The translations under genes and the position numbers were made by a program. A stretch of 64,000 nucleotides of DNA from Sabellastarte sp. h YS-2021 (lineage: Eukaryota; Annelida; Polychaeta; Sabellida; Sabellidae), in assembly GCA_964017235.1 (NCBI GenBank), contig OZ024929.1, forward strand, positions 112,515,793 to 112,579,792, given 5' to 3'. Below are positions 22,501-32,522 of the stretch, in pieces. The first letter of the stretch is position 1, and every line of letters begins with the position of its first letter. The notes beneath the pieces are model-generated. The model was given only the letters and a program-made list of their open reading frames with translations. It searched no databases and was not told the DNA's origin.

Positions 22501-25500
22501 TATTGATTTCTGGATTTAGTTTTTGGTAAGGGACCTACACAGTCAATTATCACTTTGCTAAATGGTTCCTCAAATGCTGGAATGGGTTTGAGAGGAGCTA
22601 CAGGAATTTTTTGGTTTGGCTTCCCTACCATTTGACAAATGTGACAAGTCTTGCAAAATTCTGCCACACAGTGCCGAATTTGAGGCCAATAAAAATGTTT
22701 GGTTATTTTGCTGTAAGTTTTGTTGATGCCTAAATGGCCACCCATCGGAGACTCATGAGCCAATTTCAATATCTCACTTTGGTACACTTTTGGCACAATA
22801 ATCTGGTGAACTACTGACCATTCTTCAGATGCAGGGACAGTTGGTGGCCTCCACTTTCGCATAAGCACACCATTTCTGACATAATAGCCTACAGGGATCT
22901 TATCTAGCTCTACTGGTGGTAGGACCAACTTGAATAAAGGAGCTAATTCAGGATCATTTTCCTGCTCTGAAATCAATTTTGATTTTGAAAGCGATACATC
23001 TCGACAGTCAATTGAGTCTTGTTTTTCAGAATCTACCCTAACCTTGGGATTAGTATCACTAGAATTCTGCACATCATGGTCATAGTTGTTTAAGAATGTA
23101 TCTGACAAATCAACTAAGACATCTGTAGATTGTTTACAATCTTTTGGTTCTTCTTGGGCCTTTTTGGCCATAGCTCGAGTCACAGCACAGGAGGGAAAAA
23201 TACCAGGAATAACCTCTTCTAATTTCTCAGTGCTAACCAAAGTGATCGGCTTAGAAGTAACCTTAGGATCAGCAACTACCTTTCCACCTGCAAGATCATT
23301 TCCCAACAACAAAGATACCCCTTTAATGGGTAAAGTGGGCCTGGTACCCACAACAACAGAACCAGTAACTAAGTCTGATACTAACTTGACCTTATGCAAG
23401 GGAACGTTCACACAGCCTCCTTCAATACCTTGAGCAATGACACTCTCACCAGTAGATGTGCTTACACTCAATGGCAATACACCTTCTAAAAGTAAGGACT
23501 GAGTAGCTCCAGTGTCTCTTAATATCTTAATGGGGACCTGACTGGAACTACTTTCCAAGGATACAAAACCCTCAGACACAAAAGGTTTGAACTCTTCCCT
23601 AATAATCTCAGACTTGTCTAAACCAATACTAGACTCTGCTCTATTGGGATTTGAATGCCAGTTAGACTTGCTAGGCACAAAGGCGTTGGGCGTTGCCTCC
23701 TTTTCTCTTCTCTTCTTTAAGAGCCAACAGTCAGACATAACATGCCCAGGCCTCTTACAACAATGGCACACAGGAGCAAAGGATCCGGGTCTCCCATCCC
23801 CACTCATAGTCTGACCTGAGGTTTGACCCCCATCTGAACTCCCCTCCGGAGCCACACCCCCAGATTTCCCTCCCACTTCTGGACAAGACTCTTCAGCAGG
23901 ACCAAAGGACCCATTCTTGTTGAAAGTGGACTTGTGAGTTAGCACATAGTCATCAGCATAAGCGGCTGCTTTTGCCAAATTTTCAACTTTCTGTTCATCT
24001 AGATAGGTCTTAATGTCATCACGGACACACCTTTTGAACTCTTCAATCAAAATGATTTGCCTAAGCTTTTCAAAGTCTGTACCTACTTCCCTAGAATTAC
24101 ACCACCTGTCAAAGTACACTTCTTTCTCATGGGTAAATTCAACATGAGTTTGACTTTCTTGTTTACGATAATTTCTGAATTTTTGACGATATGCTTCTGG
24201 TACCAACTCGTATGCTTTCAAAATAGCATTTTTGACAGAGTTATAGTCCACACATTCAGAAATTGGCAAAGCTGTGTATGCCTCCTGGGCCTTTCCCCTC
24301 AAAACACTTTGCAGCAATAAAGGCCACTGGTCTATAGGCCATTTCAAATTTTGAGCTACTCTTTCAAAGTGTTGAAAGTACTTATCAACTTCTGATTCAC
24401 TGAAAGGTGGTACCAGTCGCACATTTTTACCCAAATCAAATTTGGTAGCAATGGACTCTTCATGGGCAATTCTGCGAGCATTGAGTTCTAAAGCTCTCAT
24501 TTCTCTTTCATGTTTAAGTGCACGCTCTTCCTTTTGAGCTTCAAGCTCTTCTTTTCGCTGTTGAGCCTCAAGCTCTTCTTTTCGCTGTTGAGCTTCAAGC
24601 TCTTCTTTTCGTTGTTGAGCTAGAGCTTGAGTTTCAAGCTCTTTAAGTCTTAACTCTCTTTCAATTTCTAATCGCCTGATCTCATATTGCCCAGAAGGTT
24701 CCATTGGTAGAGGCTTATACACTTCTAAACAACTATCAGGTAAAACATCTTCATCAACTAACTGTTCAACAATAAGCCTTTTAAGTTCATGTTTACGTGT
24801 TGACCTTTTCACCTCTAACTGTAACTCTTGTGCTATCTGCATTAACATATCCTTTTTAAAAGTTTCCAGAACTTCCATAGATGGTGACTGTACAAACTCT
24901 TTAGCACTAGCCATTTTGAGCACTGTTGACTGTAACCAATTACTAAATCAAATGGATTTTCAAAATGTTAATTGAATGGTTGATCAAATAGTTGTAATCA
25001 AATGGTTGGATCCCGGACGAGCCCCCAATTTTCCTGTTACGGTCACAGGCAAGCACGGTAGCAATTACCGGTTGTCTTTAAATTGTAACAGAAAAAGCAA
25101 AAAGTTGAACTTAACAAATTTATTTAATAGTCAACAATAATGATTACAGTCAACTGGTATGCTCTTAACCAAACACACAAATACAATAATAAGATCTAGC
25201 TGACCTGACCACTGAGATTAAGAGTAAAGTTTATCTGCCGTATCCAACAATCTGTTCTGTAATCCGTCCTGTGGTATATTCTGTGGTCTGTCCAATGTCA
25301 TGTGGTCTGTCCTGTGATCTGTCCAATGTTCACTCACACACGGATATCTATCTCTTGTGACCTGTCTCACACTCAACAACACAAAAGGTTCTTGTCCTGC
25401 TATTCTTTATATATCCAGTCACACAGAATGTCTGTCTGGAGATATTTAGAGAGTTAACACAACTGTACTGTCTGCTCCAAGATGTGGACAATGTCCAAAA

Positions 25501-26806
25501 TGCAGTAAATTCACTCTCTGTTATATGAATGTACAATATCCAAAATATCCAAAGTACAATAAATCTGTCCAGATGATGTATCCAGTTCACTCCAGTGAAA
25601 GTTCACAGTAATATAAGCATATCCTTTATATTCCAAAACACAATAGCTCTCCTTATAGCCAGCGAATACAAAGTTCACTTGTGGTCAGATGTACATTCCT
25701 TATATACATTCACAGATTCCTCTGGAATTGTACAGAACCAACTCAAAAGAAGCTTGAGCCATCTAGGCCAAATGAGGAAGTTCTAGAAACTACTGGCAAT
25801 TGGGTTTCCCCAAATCTAACATAACCACTGAGGGGGGGATTTCCCCCAGTCTGTGAACAGATCAATAAACACTAAAACACAAAAATCAATAACTCCCCTA
25901 CTTTAAATGTCAACACACAAAAAGAACCAACAACACAATTATCCTTTATGACAATGTATAATCATTTACTGTTGTACACAAATTCTAGCATCCACACTCA
26001 ATGCATTGTCAAATGACAACCCTTATTTAGAAAGTCTTCCCTTAACTTATTGTTTCCAAACAAACATGATATCAATATTTATCCTCATAGTCACTTCTCA
26101 CTATAAATTTAAGATGGAAAATATGTATTTGATTGTATTTACTCCAATACACCCAAATACAGGTATTAAATATGGGATAGTACAAAATAACACATACAAA
26201 TTCAAATACAAGTACACATTTTTAGCTGTTTTTAAATATGTCACATACAATTACATGTACTTATTTGTCCCAGCCCTGCCACCGGAAGACCATAGAATGT
26301 ACACATTGAATGACTGTTTCCTATTGAATGTGTACATCTAATGATTCAACCATTGAATCTTTTCATTCAGTGGTTAAGTCATTGAATTATTTCAATGAAT
26401 GGTTAACTACATTCTCCATTACATATATATGGTAAATGTTATTTGGCTGAACAGGTATGTGAGTGTTCAGATTATAAAGGATGAAGCTCATAACGAGGAA
26501 GGTTGTACCACAGCATATAATTCCATCTTACAATTGTGTGAAGTGGAAGTATTTGGTTCTTCAACAGTGGATGTGATCTACGTGACATCATCTAGATTGA
26601 GATGTATGGCAGAGTGTGCCAATAACTGCCTGGGCATATATTATGAAACTCTACCAGATGCCATGGGAAATGTCATGTGTCACCAGATTAACTATGAGAC
26701 AAATGAAAAGGAGCAGAAAGAAGTCGAAGGCATTTTAAGTTATACTTACTCATATGCCATGTTCAACAACAAAATGATTTACTGTAAGGGTCTTACTTGT
26801 GGATAA
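16012..26806 (+). CDS. F-type lectin (fucolectin) with C-terminal PAN/apple-like domain
   Basis: Three exons, 16012-16204, 19327-19576 and 26455-26806, join in consistent phases (1, then 2) with GTGAGT/TTTTTTTCAG and GTATAA/ACAG sites, giving 264 residues. Residues 1-19 are a signal peptide, so the protein is probably secreted. Residues ~28-181 form an F5/8C-type fucolectin fold (AAAKAVDGNT, AWWYVDLE, FEIRIGN, GRYVSVQI, LQLCEVEVFG). The family's fucose motif is HX26RXDX4R. Here His and Arg are exactly 26 apart but the text is NRDLCPGR, one residue short between Arg and Asp, and the usual vicinal Cys pair is absent. Residues ~185-255 (CMAECANNCLGIYY ... CHQI) resemble a PAN/apple module. Intron 1 holds foldback FB1 and intron 2 an LTR element. 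The assignment is secure; sugar specificity is not. Confidence 0.88.
16871..18480. mobile_element. Foldback element FB1
   Basis: The ends are inverted repeats: TAGCGAAGAACAGAAGGGCC at the left, and its counterpart GGCCCTTCTACTCTTCCATA at the right. Inside each end is a short array of related palindrome-like words (CAATTTATTGACTTACTAACTC, AAGTCGATTTATCGAG) of about 22 bp: 16905-17110 in one orientation and 18190-18440 in the other. The middle (17110-18190) is non-coding. It includes a LINE-like 3' end (GGAGATTAAGCACTATAAAAG, about 17730-17755) and a segment with CTGTATCTCCTTTATTATTAG, as in repeat F. The flanks CACTAG and CACTGA may be a decayed 6-bp target duplication. No transposase is present. 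Confidence 0.75.
20403..21418 (-). repeat. 3' LTR (complete, 1016 bp)
   Basis: It begins TGTTAC and ends GTAACA on the + strand, a perfect short inverted repeat, and abuts the polypurine tract. The part near 21345-21418 includes a ~36-bp tandem duplication (CACTAATATAGTGCCTAATATATG / TACTAATATAGTGTCCAATATATG). Confidence 0.85.
21419..21430 (-). other. Polypurine tract
   Basis: TAAGGGGGGAGG on the - strand directly precedes the 3' LTR. This is the expected place for the plus-strand priming tract, and it fixes the LTR edge at 21418. Confidence 0.8.
21721..22238 (-). pseudogene. Integrase C-terminal part, broken
   Basis: This continues the integrase of 22239-24923 but is cut off from it by an in-frame TAG six codons after the catalytic Glu. 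A second break, a small deletion that shifts the frame, lies near 22130-22140. From about 22125 the frame is open (VFGHSVRGPLK ... FDKKLQNRIFNPG ... MVKPYFERGIT). The last block is the usual end of Gmr1-type integrase, beyond which RT would be expected. Only ~290 bp remain before the polypurine tract. Confidence 0.75.
22239..24923 (-). CDS. Gag-protease-integrase polyprotein of LTR element
   Basis: The open frame is 894 codons; translation may start at the second Met (MASAKEF, codon 4). In order: a SAP-like N-terminus (residues ~10-60); a charged coiled coil with three near-exact 27-bp repeats encoding QQRKEELEA (~105-130); a SCAN-like capsid region (~165-340); a CCHC knuckle CHCCKRPGHVMSDC (~384-398); an aspartic protease with DTGAT (~470); an H2C2 zinc finger (~722-760, HESPMGGH ... 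CKTCHIC); and an integrase core with Asp ~794, Asp ~854 and Glu ~886 spaced DX35E. All of these look intact, but the frame stops six residues after the Glu. RT and RNase H are absent. It is antisense to the lectin gene. Confidence 0.88.
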   Translation of the reverse strand: MLKMASAKEFVQSPSMEVLETFKKDMLMQIAQELQLEVKRSTRKHELKRLIVEQLVDEDVLPDSCLEVYKPLPMEPSGQYEIRRLEIERELRLKELETQALAQQRKEELEAQQRKEELEAQQRKEELEAQKEERALKHEREMRALELNARRIAHEESIATKFDLGKNVRLVPPFSESEVDKYFQHFERVAQNLKWPIDQWPLLLQSVLRGKAQEAYTALPISECVDYNSVKNAILKAYELVPEAYRQKFRNYRKQESQTHVEFTHEKEVYFDRWCNSREVGTDFEKLRQIILIEEFKRCVRDDIKTYLDEQKVENLAKAAAYADDYVLTHKSTFNKNGSFGPAEESCPEVGGKSGGVAPEGSSDGGQTSGQTMSGDGRPGSFAPVCHCCKRPGHVMSDCWLLKKRREKEATPNAFVPSKSNWHSNPNRAESSIGLDKSEIIREEFKPFVSEGFVSLESSSSQVPIKILRDTGATQSLLLEGVLPLSVSTSTGESVIAQGIEGGCVNVPLHKVKLVSDLVTGSVVVGTRPTLPIKGVSLLLGNDLAGGKVVADPKVTSKPITLVSTEKLEEVIPGIFPSCAVTRAMAKKAQEEPKDCKQSTDVLVDLSDTFLNNYDHDVQNSSDTNPKVRVDSEKQDSIDCRDVSLSKSKLISEQENDPELAPLFKLVLPPVELDKIPVGYYVRNGVLMRKWRPPTVPASEEWSVVHQIIVPKVYQSEILKLAHESPMGGHLGINKTYSKITKHFYWPQIRHCVAEFCKTCHICQMVGKPNQKIPVAPLKPIPAFEEPFSKVIIDCVGPLPKTKSRNQYLLTIMCASTRFPEAIPLTNITAPKISKALVNFFTLVGLPKEIQSDQGSNFMSGLFQQVVFQLGAKQIKSSAYHPESQGALERFHST
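25010..25027 (-). other. Primer binding site for tRNA-Pro
   Basis: On the - strand TGGGGGCTCGTCCGGGAT lies 7 bp after the 5' LTR end. It is complementary over 18 bases to the 3' end of metazoan tRNA-Pro, the same primer used by several gammaretroviruses. The gene's start codon follows ~90 bp downstream. Confidence 0.88.
25035..25961 (-). repeat. 5' LTR, outer end truncated (927 bp)
   Basis: This matches 20403-21329 without indels and with about three substitutions (near 25081, 25119 and 25717). Similarity stops at ACAATGTATAA, while the 3' LTR continues another 89 bp to GTAACA. The 5' terminus, which would carry upstream promoter sequence, is therefore missing. Confidence 0.85.
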
Positions 26807-27086
26807 AATAATATATACTGTTATTATGTTTCACTGTATCCAGCCCAGACTTACCCACTTCAGTGTCACAACCCCTAGTGACATACCCCAATTTTCAACA
26901 TGTACATACATGGGTTTAAATGTGATTTATTTTGAAATTTTTTTTATCATTTTAACATACAAATGAGGGTTTTATTGTGTAAAAATGATGTTAGTCATTT
27001 GTATATTGTTAATTGTGCATTAAGTAGAGTGACAATATGTTTAACTTTAGGTATGATGGAACACAGAAACATACAGAAACTGTATT

Positions 27087-27092
27087 AATAAA
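27087..27092 (+). promoter_or_regulatory. Polyadenylation signal for the lectin gene
   Basis: AATAAA lies 280 bp after the lectin stop codon, in AT-rich sequence with no competing gene. Confidence 0.5.
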
Positions 27093-27099
27093 GTGAAGA

Positions 27100-29741
27100 A
27101 AGAGAAGTTATGAACTATAATCAGTGCATTTATAATTAATAATTTAAATACCACACAGATGTAAAAGATAAAGTTGACACCCTTAACCATGAATTGTGAG
27201 TCTAAAAAAACTATTTTTTCTTGTAGGTATAGTCTCCAAAGGCCATTAACTTTAATTTCTTACCGTAATTGACATTTTTTGGCAAACATATGACATACTA
27301 CCATTTACCGTAAGTTAAGACCAAGGTCACACAATTCCGTATTGGCCACACAAGCTGCACACAGGTATGAATTATTTAACTCATCATGGCTCACTTGTGC
27401 CTCTATTTGTTTCATGTTTTGTATTCTCCATTAGGTTTTATCAGATGGGTTCAACTGTCGGTAGGACACTTTTGTCAGAACACAGACAGATTTTACAACT
27501 CGTAACACCCTTTTTTCAAAATGTTTGAAAAACCTCTGACAAGCTCTTGTTTCCAAAACTACAAGCACGTTCAGAGAATTCTGGTCCCCCACTTTGGACT
27601 AAAATTAGTCTGTATGTTACATTATTCATCAAAACATTACTGGAAATGATAGAAAACCTTGAGGGGGTTTTTATGTGGCATTACACGAAATCAAAATAAC
27701 ACACTATAATAAAAATACAAATGAAATAGTTGATATAGTGTCATGAGTAAACTTAATAAATTGTATTCACAAAATTAAGTGGAGATCTTGGTATGGGCTT
27801 TGATCTAAAGGGTAAACACAAAGTTTAAATATTTATTTAAATATATAGTTATTTATATAGTTATTAAAAACAATTGGGGTTAAAACAACAAGTTTGAGGT
27901 TGATCATCATGATATAAAATGTGAATAAGGAGTATATTTACTCTTTAGGGTGCACATTTTCACCCTATCTGATGTAAATCTGGCAAACGTTTAATTCTAC
28001 TTAAAAACTTAATGAGGCATAGATCTCTTTAGGGGTCACATTTTCACTAGATCTGATGCAAATGGTTAAGGGTACAGCACAAAATCTCCAAACCAGAAAT
28101 TTTTTTTAAATGGTTGTCATGGCAACAGTTTTCATTGGATGATGCCTAAAAGTGAATCACGTTTAGCTCTATTTATGGCTATGTCCCTTGATTAACGATA
28201 ACTGCCTTGCTTCATGTTTAGATGCGCCTTAGAGTCCATCAGTGATCGAGATGAAGCACTGTAAAAGTCCACATTAGATTAGATAGATAGATTAGATTAG
28301 TGTACACACTTTACACCAGACTTTGTGAAAATCTATCAAAGTGTTCCATCTGTGCCAACAATGTATAAAAATAGCCAGCCTCGGCAGGCAATAACTCCAG
28401 CCCGCAGGTACAACTAAATGGCCAACAACATTGAGATTTTGGAAAATCTTAATAACAACTTCAGTTGTAAAAAGTATACAGAATCCGCGGAGTCTGCTAA
28501 TAAGTTCTGACGATTCAGAGCACTGTAAATAAGTTTGAAAATTTTAAAGCAAACTGTACTTAAACAGGTAAACACAAGTAGAGACCATGTGCATTGCTAA
28601 TCCACCCATAAGCATACACATTTCCTCCACTACAACTTCAGTTACATAACATACATGCAGTAACTAAGCCAAATGAAGTTATAACTTCAGGTGCATATAC
28701 ATATAACATAAGAGTTTTAACACATAGCCAAGTTCATGGTCCAGTTTAATTAAAATTTTCACAGAAATGAAATTTCCAGCATTTAAATTCAGAATGAAAA
28801 TAGAAAACACTAAGTTTGCAAAAATTTAACTTTCGGAAGTAAAGATATAATAAATATAGTGAGTGAAAAAAACATATAATGCAAAAGACAGCAATGCATA
28901 TAGAACTCAATAAAATGTCTATTACAATACATCAAAAGGCAATGAGTTTCAGCCACTATGAAGGATTAATGAAAATGACTCTAATAAACATGAGAATAAT
29001 GTCTCAATTATTCATGATTTGCTTTGTGAGACCTTTTCGTTGCTTTAACTGATAATATTCAGCATAATACAGGTCCAATATCAACAAATTACAGGACTTT
29101 AGTCTATTTATTGAGGCAGAGATGAATGATGAGTCTTCATTGAAAGATTTTAATTTTTAGGTTGGCGATTATGGTCATTCAGTTGGCCTTCATTATAGAT
29201 ATGTAAAAGTTCATATTGTATTTCTTTTTTGTCAAGAACAAATACTTAATGACTTTTTAATTTTATCATGTCTTAGGAAAAAAATCAATGGTTAATAAAA
29301 ATACTTCTTTTTCATTTTGTGGGAGTTACAAACATATTTTACTGTATAATTTGGAAGACATATTCATCAACAAAGTTTATCATTATTTACACTAGGCATA
29401 CATCTGACAAGGTGGTTCAAATAAATGGGCAAGTCTTTGTAGTCATGTTTGTCTGTCTGTCTGCACATATAACTTGAATACTATACATCATATCAAGGTC
29501 AGACTTTTTTACACAAGTTGAGGTCTACCTCCTTAAACTAGATCCAGATTTAGTTTGAGACTTCTGTTTTTTAAGCATTTTTTATCAATAACTGCTCCAT
29601 TACTCAAAAACTATGAATCTCAGTGGGGTCATATTTTCACACAAGGTGAGGTTTACCCCAGTTCAGTCCTCAAAGATGATCCAGATGATCAGATCCCATA
29701 ATTTTTAGAGATGTTTTGTCAATACCTGCTGCCAGATCCTC
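27100..29741. other. Intergenic AT-rich DNA with LINE tail and degenerate repeat
   Basis: No gene is seen. 28205-28300 is a LINE 3' end only (GCGCCTTAGAGTCCATC ... GATGAAGCACTGTAAAAGTCC plus a GATTAGATA tail). 29440-29740 is a degenerate repeat (ACTGCTCCATTACTCAAAAACTATGAATC ... GGGGTCATATTTTCACACAAGGTGAGG). Its reverse complement resembles 50460-50620, and a weaker relative lies at 15120-15290. Confidence 0.5.
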
Positions 29742-31200
29742 AAGTAAGTAAGTAAGTAAGAAACACTTGTATAGCGCCGAATTTGATGTAAACATCCTCT
29801 AAGGCGCTGATGTGCAAAAAGGGATAGTCCAGTTCCAGAAAAACATCCGTTTCCATATTAGCGTCCGGTAGGGGAGATAGGCTATGGTGGAGGATAAGCC
29901 AATCTAAAAAGGTATGTTTTCAACTGTTTCCTGAAACCAGAAATACTTTCTATGGTTCTGATGGCTTGAGGAAGCTTGTTCCACTCTGTGGGAGCCCCTG
30001 CTATGAAACTGCGTAGCCATGAGCGTTTATTTGGTTTAGATTAGGAATTGATAGGCGATTTCCCCATGTGAGATCACTCCACCTAATTAGAGCAGAGAGA
30101 TATGGAGGTTGACTGAAATGTATTGCTTTATAAATGAGGAGATTATATTTGAACAGTATACGGTAATGAATGGGGAGCCAGTGTAGTTTGTGCAGGAAGG
30201 GTGTAACATGACAGTATTTATTTAGCTTGCACACCGTCCGACATAAGGCATTTTGAACTCTCTGTAGTCTGCTAGTATATGCCTTTTTGTGTTGTAAAGC
30301 AGTGAGTTACAGTAATCCAGACGACTGCTTACCAAGGCATTTGCCACCTTTACAGCTGTTTCATGATTTAAGTACCTGCGGACCCTTCGTAGTTCCCGGA
30401 GAAGGTAGTAACTTATGCGACATAGATTAGCCACGTGTCTTTGCATTGAATTTTCAGCATCCAGGATGACACCAAGGTTTTTTACCGATTCAGCTGGTTC
30501 CATGGTGTTGCCAAGCAAACTCACTGGGAAAGATGACTTCAGGGAACTTCTAATTTGATCATCACCAATCACTATGAATTCTGTCTTGTCAGGATTTAAT
30601 TTAAGCTTATTATTTCCCATCCAAGCCTGGACCGCCTCAAGGCAATTTGCTAATTCAGTGATACTGGAATCGAAGTTCCTAGAGTCGAGTTCCAAGTAAA
30701 TTTGTGTATCATCTGCATATAAGTGGTGGGTGACATTGAATTTAGATATGACTGAACTGAGAGGGGTTGTGTATAGGGTAAAAAGGAGTGGCCCTAGAAC
30801 TGAGCCTTGGGGAACCCCGTAAGGGAGTTGAAAAGCATCTGAAAGATGTCCATCTATTTTGATGCGCTGCTTGCGTGAGTTGAGGTATGACTGGACCCAC
30901 TTAAGCACTACCCCATCAATGCCATACCAGTGCTGAAGGCAGTTGAATAGGATTGAGTGGTCTATTGTATCGAAAGCTGCAGATAAGTCCAAAAGGACTA
31001 ATCCAACAGCTACACCCTTGTCCATTGATGTGGCAATGTCATTTTGTATTTTGAGCAACGCCGTTTCAGTTGAGTGAAAAACTCTATATGCGGACTGATA
31101 TTCGTTGGATATACCCTCATGAGCAATATGCTCATTTATCAAGCACTGCTTGTTGCACTTGAATTTTACACTTCTCTCAAACACTTCACTACCAATAAGT
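29742..31200 (-). pseudogene. LINE with RT domain (CR1/L2-like), 5'-truncated
   Basis: An open frame at 30222-31184 on the - strand holds the RT palm: LLDLSAAFDTIDHSIL, PYGVPQGSVLGPLLF, the catalytic YADDTQIYLEL, and NPDKTEFIVIG, followed by the thumb. A frameshift near 30240 moves the frame to 30001-30234 (LHWLPIHYRILFKYNLLIYKAIH). A further shift precedes a FRKQLKTYLF-type end at about 29915-29950. The 3' UTR ends GGCGCTATACAAGTGTTTC and a (TTAC)n tail at 29742-29760. The endonuclease and N-terminus are missing, as in most LINE copies. It is a different family from the fragments at 651 and 8494, but has the same type of C-terminus and 3' end. Confidence 0.88.
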
Positions 31201-32079
31201 AGATGATGCCAAGGACATCAAATTAAATAGTGTATAGGGAGTCGTGTATTGAAGCCCATTTAGACCCCTCAGTTTCACTGTGCTGTTCCGAACTAACATG
31301 GAAACATACCATGACTGTTTGATTTCTCAAATGTTACTTTTTTCAACTGAATTTTTTTTCTTTTACAACTGTTGGACATTTGTGGTTAATTATCTATTAG
31401 ATGGTTCACAGTCAGTTGCTTATTTTCCAATACCTTCACTTTTTACATGTCAATAAGAAAATTGATGGTTAAATATGGTGAAATATTTGTCAATCTGAGC
31501 TAACTTTTGGACCTCATGAATATGTTTTAGCATGTTTACAAAAGCTCACACAACAATACAAAAGATGACAAAATATGTGCGAGATATTCTATGTTGTATT
31601 GAAAGGATCATATGTCTTTAACATTTGTACTTTTTTCATAAAATAAGGTTTCAAAACTAACATTAGATGACTGACCTTTTAATAAAGACAGTCTGATTTA
31701 CAAGGACAAAATACTGAATAACCATTGTGCGTTTCTTTCCTGCATCTTGACAACCCACCATGTTTTAATCTTCACAATGTGATGAAAGTGACATTCAAAC
31801 CGAAAGCATTTTAAAAAGACTTGTGTGCTGGATAGTGGAAAATTCATCTACGATCCAGGATATGACCCAATCTGATTACAAATTGTCCTTGCACACACTC
31901 TGAACTTTGTCCAGGTACAATCAGAGTTTCTACTAGGAGAAACTGAAAAAAAGACAAAGGTATGAATTTTATTAAAATGTTGAAATGCATAATTTTTTTG
32001 TTTGTTGCGAAGGCTCAAATGAAGTACCATGAATAACAGTAACATTCACAATTGATTCGGCAAGGTTAAGTAACCTTGT
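31201..32079. other. Intergenic, no gene seen
   Basis: AT-rich sequence with only short chance reading frames and no clear repeat. Confidence 0.5.
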
Positions 32080-32522
32080 TTATGCCCAGGTCACACTGTG
32101 GCGATGTTTAGTGGTGAATATGCGCGATCCTGCAATTCGTCCTTGTTGGTAGCATATTCTTGGTCCATCTTCACTGTTCTCCAACATTCTCCATGGATCG
32201 TCATCTAGCTACGACAGTTTCAAACTGTTCAAAACTATCGCCACGCTTCATCCATTTCTTCGCCATTCTTCACAGATGGTGGTGGGTTCGTCGACTTCGT
32301 AGCACCCTCGTACCCCAATTCGCCACTTCGTAGCAGTCTTCTTCATTGTTCTTCATTGTTCGCCAACTTTCCTTTGAAGATTGTCGGCTGAAAGACGAAG
32401 AACAAACAACGATATTCGCAGCAGGGAAGCCATGCATCGTTGCCCATGAAGAATATGCTATGAGGCCCCAGAGATATTTGTCACTCCTCTCAGCCAATGA
32501 GAAGCGAATCTCGCAGTAGTTC

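Larger units (their letters stand above)
20403..25961 (-). mobile_element. LTR retrotransposon, Ty3/gypsy, Gmr1/SCAN-like, RT-RNase H missing
   Basis: This element lies antisense in lectin intron 2. The 3' LTR is 20403-21418, the polypurine tract 21419-21430, the tRNA-Pro primer site 25010-25027 and the 5' LTR 25035-25961. The coding order is gag, protease, integrase. Nothing like RT or RNase H is found between protease and integrase, nor in the ~290 bp left after the integrase C-terminus. Gmr1-type elements carry integrase before RT, so the likeliest history is loss of RT-RNase H from the 3' side. The two LTRs differ at about 3 of 927 shared positions, so insertion was recent. The 5' LTR lacks its outer ~89 bp and no target duplication is seen. 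Confidence 0.88.
19810..26278. mobile_element. Possible hAT-like MITE split by the LTR element
   Basis: CAGGGTTGGGACAAAT at 19810 and ATTTGTCCCAGCCCTG ending at 26278 are inverted repeats of the kind seen at hAT ends. The inner flanks (about 19820-19970 and 26100-26260) are both rich in CAAATAC/GTATTTG. The LTR retrotransposon sits between them. No matching 8-bp target duplication was found, so this stays tentative. Confidence 0.4.
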
